From assembly GCA_003693705.1 (NCBI GenBank), contig RBZT01000435.1:248001-312000 (forward strand): DNA of 64,000 bases, given 5' to 3'. Both the position numbers and the translations under genes were made by a program. The number at the start of each line of letters is the position of its first letter. The first letter of the stretch is position 1. The notes beneath the pieces are model-generated. The model was not told where the DNA came from and searched no databases. It worked only from the letters and a program-made list of their open reading frames with translations. Below, one piece after another: positions 57,076 to 64,000 of the stretch. The DNA comes from Polymyxa betae (Eukaryota > Endomyxa > Phytomyxea > Plasmodiophorida > Plasmodiophoridae).

Positions 57076-58503
57076 TTATTCTTGATGCGCTTTTCCGACG
57101 AAATCGAACGATACTGGACCTTGCAGCATCCAGAACAGCAGACCTGAAACTATGCTGAAAGCGAATCTGGCGATCAGCGCCGCCAGTAAGCCGTGCGACA
57201 GAACGATGTTCCAGAACAGCGACGAAATTATCATCTGGCAAGGTTCCAGGAAGAAATCGGCGAACCGCCACGGCTTCAACGTCAACGTCGTCGGCAGACG
57301 AATCGTGGATAGCACGAGCGCTGTCAGAAGATCGGGACGACCGCTAAACGTACTGGCGTCTAACGACGTTGACGACAATTTCGACAGAATAGAGCTTATT
57401 ACAAATCTAAGCAGGCTGCCGAGGCTCCATAACAAGCTGATGTTGGATAATTGTCCATAGACAGTAAGGCAAGCGAGACCGGCAACGATCAGAATAGCGC
57501 GAAGAGAACAACGCTCTGAGACAACGCCAACAACAGCCGCGATCATGACAAAGCTGCCGACGTATTTTGTCATGGCCAGATCCAGAAGAGACAGAAGGAA
57601 TGCTAAAGCGAATTTAGTAGCAGATCGGTAAAAGCAAACAAGATTGCAATAAGGTGAACAAGTGCAAAAAAAACAACAGAAAAAAACAACAGAAAAAGCA
57701 TAATAGAAGACAGAAGAAGGATTACCAAGACAATTAACGCCCATCCAACGATGCAGAATTTCATCGAGCATGTCGGCGATGATCGACCTCCATAGAACGG
57801 TCAATGGCCCTGAACGTAAGATCGCTGCCGAATACGGATCGTTAACCAGCAGGCTGGGCGATCGTGGCAGTTGAAACAACAGCCGCAACATCGTTAGAGC
57901 GACGCACAATCCGACGGCGATCGCAACAACTTCCACGATGACCTTCATGGACATGGCCGTCGATAGCAACACCGGGAACAGCTTGGTCGGGAAGCCCAGC
58001 GTCCAGAACAGGAACGCCGACAGCAACAGATTCCGAACGAAACTCTTCACGTACTGCGCTGGCGTCGTGAACGTCGTCGCCGCCGACTTGGTCGCCGATT
58101 CGTCGTAGTACGCCCGCAGGCAGCGCGATTCGTCGACGAGCTTGGCGAGCCGGGGCCGGGGCCGCACCCACCGCCCGAACAGGTTCGCGTGACGAAGCGT
58201 CTCATAACAGACATCGAGCAGCGACAGATCATGGGCCGCCTTCAGCAGGCGCCGTTCCGGGTCCAGCTGCGACGTCCTCGTCCAGAGCGTGTCGAACTCG
58301 GCCGAGTCGCGGGCCGGTACGCCCTCCATCTGATGGTACAGCGCCAGGCAGTAGCGTTCGGCGTCGGCGTGGTCGGTGGGCGCGTACGCCAGCAAGGTCG
58401 CGACCGGAACCGGCGGGCCGGCGTCGTTCGCCAGCCAGGCGTCGGGCGTGGCAGCGGCGGCCGCCTCCGCCGCCGTACTGGCCTGCGGTTGTTGCGACGT
58501 CAT
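57076..58503 (-). CDS. Multi-TM membrane protein, unidentified
   Basis: Up to 475 residues from ATG 58503. Alanine-rich, GC-rich N-terminus, then a soluble helical domain (LKAAHDLSLLDVCYETLRHA, LAKLVDESRCLRAYYDES). Then at least seven hydrophobic spans: LLLSAFLFWTLGFPTKLFPV, IVEVVAIAVGLCVALTMLRL, and further spans to the C-terminus LIARFAFSIVSGLLFWML. A T-rich stretch at about 57605-57725 (FYYAFSVVFFCCFFC in translation) has donor gtaatc and acceptor ctttag and a length divisible by three, so it is probably an intron that happens to be open. No family recognised. It shares a 76 nt divergent promoter with CMC1. Confidence 0.75.
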   Translation of the reverse strand: MTSQQPQASTAAEAAAAATPDAWLANDAGPPVPVATLLAYAPTDHADAERYCLALYHQMEGVPARDSAEFDTLWTRTSQLDPERRLLKAAHDLSLLDVCYETLRHANLFGRWVRPRPRLAKLVDESRCLRAYYDESATKSAATTFTTPAQYVKSFVRNLLLSAFLFWTLGFPTKLFPVLLSTAMSMKVIVEVVAIAVGLCVALTMLRLLFQLPRSPSLLVNDPYSAAILRSGPLTVLWRSIIADMLDEILHRWMGVNCLGNPSSVFYYAFSVVFFCCFFCTCSPYCNLVCFYRSATKFALAFLLSLLDLAMTKYVGSFVMIAAVVGVVSERCSLRAILIVAGLACLTVYGQLSNISLLWSLGSLLRFVISSILSKLSSTSLDASTFSGRPDLLTALVLSTIRLPTTLTLKPWRFADFFLEPCQMIISSLFWNIVLSHGLLAALIARFAFSIVSGLLFWMLQGPVSFDFVGKAHQE

Positions 58504-58579
58504 TCACGGCGAAAGTATTGCGTGCTGTGTGCTGTTTGTTTGGTAAGTCGGTGATTTGGGTGGTCGTGGCAGGTCGGCG

Positions 58580-59146
58580 ATGAAGAAGATCGAGGAGGAG
58601 CAGGTACGACGGCGAATGTTCGCCGAGGCCCGATTGAAATGCGACGCGACCATCAAGGTGTTTGCTGAATGTGCTAAAGGTGCGTTTTGGTTTTATCGAG
58701 AGACGGATTGTGGGTTCCGGCATGGTTTGAAACAGTTTAAGACCTGCAGAGTTTTCCAACAATTTCTGAACGATTGTTGGATCTCACAAAACAATCAAAT
58801 CGCTCTTTATATAGCTGGCCGTTATCATCAGCCCCATCGCTGCCCATTAATTGGAATTGCTTTAAAGACGATCTGATTTCTGTTCGTTGTTTTTAGTGCC
58901 AACTGTCAGAATCTATCAACGAACAGGCCATTGATATGTATAACAGGCAGGTCTGTGAGTGTGCTCTGGGCGTGTCGCGAACTCAACAAAAAGATGAACG
59001 CCTGTCTGCATCAGTAAGCCGCTGTTTTCGCACGTCCCGGTTCGTCTCAGATCGGCGCTCTCAGGTTCACCAACAGTGAATACTTCGAGCAATACAAACA
59101 GGATCGTCTGGCCACCAACAACGACTCAGCCATTCCATCTTCATAG
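58580..59146 (+). CDS. CMC1: COX assembly mitochondrial protein CMC1-like (twin CX9C)
   Basis: Small intermembrane-space protein for complex IV assembly. Three exons. Exon 1 (from ATG 58580) MKKIEEEQVRRRMFAEARLK then CDATIKVFAEC, a CX9C unit. A long intron (about 270 nt) ends at tataacag; exon 2 reads GRSVSVLWACRELNKKMNAC, with the second CX9C in CRELNKKMNAC. After a 51 nt intron, exon 3 reads FTNSEYFEQYKQDRLAT and ends PSS. About 85 residues. The spacing and the FxEYxxxR-type tail fit CMC1. Both cysteine pairs are complete. Confidence 0.87.
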
Positions 59147-59275
59147 CATCGTAGATTTCGTCATAAACGTGCTTATTCACAAAGCCATTTTACGAGATCC
59201 CAGAACCAAAGATTTTTAGCCGATTTTTTTGTAACTTTGTGACGGGCTGTCTGAACGCGATGACAGATCGAAGTT

Positions 59276-60269
59276 ATGCTGCTTCGGGTTCATACGAACG
59301 ACGGTCGCACCGAGGACATCCACCTCGACGATGACGCGAAGATCACCGACCTGCGCCGCGCCATCGCCGATGCATTCGTCGTCGTCAGCGGCGCCGAACG
59401 CGCCCGCATCCGTATCCACGAACCCTTCCACGAACGCCTTCGTCGCCGCCTCAAACACAAGCCGCAACCCAGCCAGTCCGACGTCATCGTCTTGGACGAC
59501 GCGCGGGCCAGTACGGCGCTGGCCGCACTCGGCGTCCGCCATCAGTCGACGATCGTGGTGGAGAACTGCGACGAGATCTCATCTCGAGCGTTTTACAGCG
59601 TGATCAGGCGTCTGCGATCGCTGAAGGAGAGCGATGGCGGTGGTCGTCGTGGGAAGGCGGCCCTCGATCTGGTGCGGACGCTGATGCGAGATCGGATCCT
59701 GAACCCCGACAGGATCTCGGTCCCGGTCGACGCCGTCAAACCCGTCCTCGAAGGCGCCGATTGTTATGCGATTCTATCGCCGCTCGGCGTCGTCCTGAAG
59801 GGTGACCGATTCTTCCTTGATAACGTACGGTCCTATTATTCTGCTCGTTCGTCTCCTTTATTGATGTCGTTAGGTGACGTCTTGTATAGCCCGACAGGTT
59901 CTGTACTGTCTGTATGGGCGGCAGGAATGGGGTCGCATCGAGTCTGAGCAGCAGAAAGCTATACAAATAGCTGTCTCGGCGCCGCCTCCCAAACTGACCC
60001 CGACACCCACCACGAAACCGAAACCCGTCACCGATACCATGCCCGATTATTCGCAGCGTGCGTTCTACATGTTCGTGGCGGTGATCGTCGCCGGCATCGT
60101 ACTGGCCCAATGCGCCCGGCGGTATTCGGAAAGGTCGAATTCCGGATTCGCTCCGGATGGGGTTGCGATAAGAGATTCGCCAAGGCCGGTGGACCAGGAG
60201 AGTACCGATCAGGCAGCGGTATCGCCAGCAATCAAGATACCCGTTGATAGTCTACATAATGAGACTTGA
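59276..60269 (+). CDS. Ubiquitin-like domain plus C-terminal TM protein
   Basis: Exons 59276-59824 and 59898-60269, giving about 306 residues. The N-terminus MLLRVHTNDGRTEDIHLDDD, then KITDLRRAIADAFV, and STIVVENCD near residue 100, has the strand-strand-helix pattern of a ubiquitin-like fold, with an Arg-rich insert (FHERLRRRLKHKPQ). A helical middle part (VIRRLRSLKE, LDLVRTLMRDRIL) follows. Across the intron: LYCLYGRQEWGRIESEQQ, a proline/threonine linker, one TM span FYMFVAVIVAGIVLAQCARR and a polar tail. It looks tail-anchored or single-pass. Family not recognised; TMUB proteins have a different order. It converges on the parkin gene. Confidence 0.75.
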
Positions 60270-60415
60270 TAAACAGAATTTTGTCTCGAGGCAGAACTTC
60301 AGCTCGAGTCTGTTTTAATTAACGCCACTGTACCGAAGATTCTAGAGTTTTGAGTTGAAGCCTTTGACTGGCTGCTGATGGTTTGTTGAATGTAGGACTA
60401 AATCGCTTTTTGAGT

Positions 60416-60455
60416 GTTTGAGGGGTACCTGCCACGTGCAGGCACCCTCTCAAAC
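60416..60455. repeat. Imperfect hairpin between convergent genes
   Basis: Left arm gtttgaggggtacctgc and right arm gtgcaggcaccctctcaaac are inverse complements over most of their length (17-18 pairs with small mismatches/bulges), around a central cac. It lies between the 3' ends of the UBL-TM gene and the parkin gene. Function unknown; possible RNA processing signal or element remnant. Confidence 0.75.
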
Positions 60456-60896
60456 GACGCGGTGACGAGACAACCTCATCAATTTCAGCCTTTCAGGTGA
60501 ATGAGCAACAGGCTGCGCCTTCTCAAAAAACTTTGAGTTTGAGTTTAAGCTGACTGCATTCAGAACGAAACTAAAACTCAAAAAGGCTTCGAAACTTCTC
60601 TAATGGAGTACTGCAGATATTTGATCCGATTCACAAAAGCTCTTTGTTTCTGAATTATGCCTCACTAAACATCAACACCAGCAATTAGCCGGAGAGCATG
60701 TCCGAGAATCGAACACGATTAGAAAACAAACGTATGTGCAAATAAACACGCCGGCCTGGAGCAAACAATCAAGCACCGATATGCGATGACTCTTTGTCTA
60801 TTGATGTTCGCAATCCCATAGAACGGGGCAGAATTACAGATCGAAAACTTAGCAACAGAACAGTAGAGATTAACCAGTTAATACAAAGGATGACAA

Positions 60897-62483
60897 TCAT
60901 GGCGTATTCGAAGGTCGAGGACAGTCGCAACGGGGCGAACAAAACCAATGTTCTTGTTTGCAGTATGGGCCAGGCCATTCCGATAGGCAGAAGTAGCTGT
61001 GCACAAGTTACAAACAGAAACAGACAGACAGCCGGAAAAAATTAATACTAAGGTAAAAGGTTAAAAACAACAAATAAAAAACAAGCAATATGATAGAATT
61101 CGTACCACCAGTGACGGCCACAACGTGTCCCGTCTGGATTTCTTCCAATGCATCCGTCTGTCCCATACCCAATATGATGACAGCCCTCCTAAACCAAAAG
61201 ATAAGCGCCGGTCAAGAAATTAATGGTTGAACATACATCGTAGAAGTGAGTAACCGGCGATCGACAGAATGGACAGGGTTTACTTCCAGGCGAAGGCCTC
61301 GTGTTTGACGACGCATTACAGGTGCATTCGGCGGCGGCTTGCAAGCAAGCTCGGCAGAATTGTCGCCGACATTCAGAGGCAGGACAGCGTAATAATCTGG
61401 AAGGCGGTAGTGGACCAACGATACCACATCCGCATCTGGGAAAAAGCGTCGAACAATGACTATTGGGAGCTCAGTTGGTACAGACCTTGGTAGAGGACAG
61501 AATATGCCACCGGACGTCAATGTAAGCGACAGTTCCGTGGCAAACAGCTTAAAACGCTGATACGATTCGACACCGGTAAGACGAAGAGTCTCGATGTGCA
61601 ACAAGGTCGAGCCGGTGCATCGCATTGGACCTTAAAACAATCACAACTGTGACGAAATATAGGTTTTGTCTCAAGAAGAGTAAGCAGAATAAAAAAGGAC
61701 ATCCAATTATAGAACGTACATTGGAGCGAGAATGAATCCGAATCTGAACTGCAGCGAGCCAGATCGCGATTATTTAAAGCAGACGAGACGAATGCGGTGA
61801 AACAGTCAAGGTCGATGCAATGACGACATGTAGCAAACTGAACAGCGACAGCCCGTGAAGGAATCAGGCTCAGACAGCAGCAGCAGCATGTCGTTGTGCT
61901 TTCCTGCTAAACCTTGAACATCTTTGGTTTGGACAACCAACAAAATGAAATGAGCGACAATCAGAATTGTTAAAAGGACCTCGAAAGAGCATAAAACCAG
62001 TTCCCTGTAAAGTGCTCATAAATATCCATACCACAAAAATGCAATCGATCTGAAGAGCGTCCTGGCCTCGACATCTTTGGCTTTCTGCACAAACGTAGTA
62101 GGAATCCTAGAAAGATATTTCAGACGACAGCCCAAAGAATCGAAAAGAGCATTCAGCCGGAACGAATATGAATCAATCAATTTATTACAAAACAGAAATC
62201 GGTTTACGATCTGGTCAAATCGCCGGTCGCAAGCAAAACAGGACCGGGAGTCGCTATCTACGGCATCGCTGCGGCAAAGCGGGCAGCGAACGCGAGCCTT
62301 GCCGCGACGAACGCCCAGCTGAGCGGCTGAAGGCTGAGCGCTACACGCAGCGTCATTGGCCGAGATATGGCACGAAGGGCACCGAACGGCCAATGACATC
62401 AATGAGAGCCTTGATAAAGGGCGCAACCACGCATCAATCTGAATGAGAGTAACATGAAGATGCCATCCTCTTAGTAGTTGCAA
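60897..62483 (-). CDS. PRKN: Parkin-like RBR E3 ubiquitin ligase without visible UBL domain
   Basis: RBR ligase of the PINK1-parkin mitophagy pathway. Exons read from the minus strand. RING0 begins with CPSCH and GKARVRCPLCRSD, then YYVCAESQRCRGQDAL and RAVAVQFATCRHCIDLDCF (exon 61720-61916), which aligns with VFQCNSRHVICLDCF of parkin. Exon 61486-61630: PMRCTGSTLLHIETLRLTG, ESYQRFKLF and GGIFCPLPR, like the parkin RING1-to-IBR segment. Exon 61237-61435: CGCGIVGPLPPSRLLRCPAS, ECRRQFCRACLQAAAECTC (IBR), then KPCPFCRSPV (RING2). Exon 61106-61198: EGCHHIG with the catalytic Cys and the C-x-H dyad, then DGC and TRCGRHW. Last exon 60897-60996: CYFCLSEWPGPYCKQEHWF. Introns 38, 50, 89 and 109 nt. 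Start is the ATG at 62483 or 62399; only some 30 residues precede RING0. Confidence 0.88.
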
Positions 62484-62684
62484 TTAGCTAGATGCAACGA
62501 GCTGGTAGAAGGTCAAAGCATAGCATATTGAGTCGGCAACCAGACGATGGTCAGCGTTAGGGTCCCATTCATGCTTTTTCGATAAAATGGTCGTAATCGC
62601 AAACAGGAATAGTAAGCATAGAGTGGTAATTATAGAATTATCGATATATTAGAACTATTAATCAGAGCATGGAGCGAATCAGAG

Positions 62685-63299
62685 CTATACGAACTCAGTA
62701 GCAGTCTTATAAGAAGGTGGCGAATTCGATTTTTGATCTTTCGAGTACAATTTCTGCGAGTCGGGCATGTTAATCTTGACGATGTCGATTTTCTTGATTT
62801 TCTTCTCGTTCCCAGCCTCGATTGACCTTTGACTGCTTCGATCTCCCAGACTGGCCTTCTTTCCAGGTCCTTCGATCGTCTGCGTCTCGTAATGGTCGCA
62901 GACGGTGAGAATCGCCTGGATAGCAGTCCGCAAGATGAACGCCATGCCAGAAACGAAGACCCCAATTAGAGCAGCGCCATAATGTAGCATACCTCTGCCC
63001 TCATATGCAAGCAGCATTCCAATCAAGCCAACAATGAATACAGGAACGAGAGCAATGGTTAGACAGAAAGCTTGAAAGGCGCTGCTAGATAACGGTTGCG
63101 GTTTAGCATCTCTGGAAGTCCAGCTCTGGAAGCAAAACAGCACGAAAGCGATCGTCCAGACGCCAATAAGCTCAGGTTGGGCGTCAAAGCGGCACAAAGC
63201 GCCCGCTGTTGGACAAGAAACAGACTGCACTCCGATTATTGGCGGCAAAACAGCAACTGCTAAGCCAAGCAGGAACAAAACTAGTTTGGCGAAATGCAT
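62685..63299 (-). CDS. Four-TM protein with PPxY motif in the tail
   Basis: Intronless, 204 residues. The first span starts at the N-terminus (KLVLFLLGLAVAVLPPIIG), then a small extracellular loop with two cysteines (CPTAGALC), then spans LIGVWTIAFVLFCFQSW, FCLTIALVPVFIVGLIGML and YGAALIGVFVSGMAFILRTA. A long cytoplasmic tail has a basic patch (EKKIKKIDIVKI) and ends SPPSYKTATEFV, containing PPSY (a WW-domain ligand type) and a possible PDZ-binding end. Topology resembles claudin or MARVEL tetraspan proteins, but the claudin W-GLW-C-C signature is not present. Function unknown. Confidence 0.75.
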   Translation of the reverse strand: MHFAKLVLFLLGLAVAVLPPIIGVQSVSCPTAGALCRFDAQPELIGVWTIAFVLFCFQSWTSRDAKPQPLSSSAFQAFCLTIALVPVFIVGLIGMLLAYEGRGMLHYGAALIGVFVSGMAFILRTAIQAILTVCDHYETQTIEGPGKKASLGDRSSQRSIEAGNEKKIKKIDIVKINMPDSQKLYSKDQKSNSPPSYKTATEFV

Positions 63300-63605
63300 T
63301 TCGACACGATTTGGGTATTCTGCAACGGCGGCGCTGCCAAGGACGGGCCGATGATCAGACTATGAGACGAGCAGCGATTAATGGCAAGATGCGGCAACAT
63401 CTGTTCACGACGCCTTCGAACAATCGCGAACAGAAATGACCCAACAAGCTTCTCAAAAATGTTTTCTTCAGTCGATCGCCGCAGATTCCTATCTTTTCAG
63501 AAAGACAAAAACGGGTAAAATACGGAGAAAGCTTGAAAACTGAAAATGTTTGAAAGTCGAATCGTATTAATCAAATACATTTACTGAGAATAAATAAAGC
63601 GTTGC

Positions 63606-63890
63606 TTATTCTGACCTGCCTTCTTCGCCCTGCTCTTCATTGGCCATTTCCAATTTCATTTCAGAGGCGTTCGACTCACGATTCGCACGCTGAGCCATCG
63701 CACTGCAAATCGCTTCGTAAACAGGTAACAATGAAGTCGATGGTTCAGCCGAGAGGAATCGACATTCGCTAACATCATCTTCGTCGTCAACATCAAAATG
63801 AATAAGCAGCCACGGTCCCGGCAAGGTGTTGTCGCCATTAACCGATAAAGCGTGTAACTGAACTAAAGAAAAACTTTCGTCAAATACTTG
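63606..63890 (-). CDS. CLNS1A: Methylosome subunit pICln (CLNS1A), C-terminal exon
   Basis: Partial gene at the window edge. The exon starts after an acceptor at about 63891 and reads DESFSLVQLHALSVNGD, PGPWLLIHFDVDDEDDVSE, CRFLSAEPSTSLLPVYEAIC and an acidic C-terminus. This fits the second half of the pICln PH-like domain (the LHALSRD strand and the EFRFVPxD strand followed by the terminal helix). pICln delivers Sm proteins to PRMT5 for snRNP assembly. Upstream exons lie beyond 63906 or outside the window. Confidence 0.72.
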   Translation of the reverse strand, partial: QVFDESFSLVQLHALSVNGDNTLPGPWLLIHFDVDDEDDVSECRFLSAEPSTSLLPVYEAICSAMAQRANRESNASEMKLEMANEEQGEEGRSE

Positions 63891-64000
63891 CTTTTTAAAA
63901 ATCAAAAATGAGGCCGTGAATGGTCAAAGAAGCCAAACTTATGGTAATACAGGAAGCAACTATGGCCATGACGGAAAAAGCATGACGATCCTTACTGTAT

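Noticed and set aside
60769-60978. Hydrophobic open frame on the minus strand suggesting a TM protein
   Set aside because: It overlaps the last parkin exon (60897-60996) in another frame; the cysteine-rich parkin reading with HWF matches the family far better.
1-64000. Bacterial contamination (ZupT, MoaA/C, AstE and L20-like genes look bacterial)
   Set aside because: MoaA, MoaC, the ZIP and the aspartoacylase-like genes are interrupted by GT-AG introns that restore the conserved frame, and they alternate with typical animal genes.
1-64000. CRISPR array, operon-type gene cluster or phage island
   Set aside because: No regularly spaced repeats are present and the genes are intron-bearing eukaryotic genes on both strands; functional themes are scattered.

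Overview
The window is nuclear DNA of a eukaryote with a very compact genome. Most genes are broken by short GT-AG introns, usually about 40-70 nt (actin 55 nt, an HMG-box gene 52 nt, parkin 38-109 nt), and genes lie on both strands with gaps often under 300 nt. The gene set (parkin, Gemin8, pICln, RFWD3, CEP41, GPATCH11, VPS8, a G-protein gamma subunit, SUEL-type lectin domains) points to an invertebrate animal or a close unicellular relative of animals. I cannot name the species. Most function calls rest on motif and order matches read by eye; intron borders were inferred from reading frame and GT/AG signals and are approximate unless stated.

Left part (1-13 kb): a minus-strand run of MoaC-like, DHHC palmitoyltransferase and farnesyltransferase beta genes; divergent from MoaC are Gemin8 and a U1A/U2B''-type snRNP protein. 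Then come an unresolved stretch (5.3-6.4 kb), RFWD3, eIF2D, an HMG-box protein and a Sel1-repeat protein. Next (13.5-25.7 kb): mitochondrial-type MoaA (MOCS1A), a four-TM protein, a G gamma subunit, an unidentified gene that ends 11 nt from the end of VPS8, a zinc-finger/PUB protein and a WBP4-like splicing protein.

Middle (26-43 kb): a long coiled-coil protein, a RasGEF, a secreted SUEL/EF-hand protein, mitochondrial bL20, actin, eIF2-alpha, an unidentified low-complexity protein with a SUMO-interaction-like motif, WDR12, and an unidentified large beta-propeller/alpha-solenoid-type protein. Right (43.5-64 kb): cysteinyl-tRNA synthetase, a ZIP metal transporter, CEP41, an aspartoacylase-family peptidase, GPATCH11, a gene-poor interval (53.9-56.1 kb) with short repeats, two orphan exons and a Gypsy-type reverse-transcriptase relic, then a mitochondrial-type membrane protein, a multi-TM protein, CMC1, a ubiquitin-like/TM protein, a parkin gene without a visible ubiquitin-like domain, a four-TM protein and the 3' part of pICln at the edge.

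Functional themes recur but look like scatter, not an operon-like system: snRNP/splicing (Gemin8, U1A/U2B'', WBP4-like, GPATCH11, pICln), molybdenum cofactor (MoaA and MoaC as separate genes 10 kb apart), translation (eIF2D, eIF2-alpha, CARS, bL20m), ubiquitin (RFWD3, VPS8 RING, PUB protein, parkin) and prenylation (FTase beta and a CaaX-bearing G gamma). The most unusual items are the UBL-less parkin next to a separate UBL-TM gene, the split MOCS1 functions, and the NZF-NZF-coiled coil-PUB-PUB architecture.
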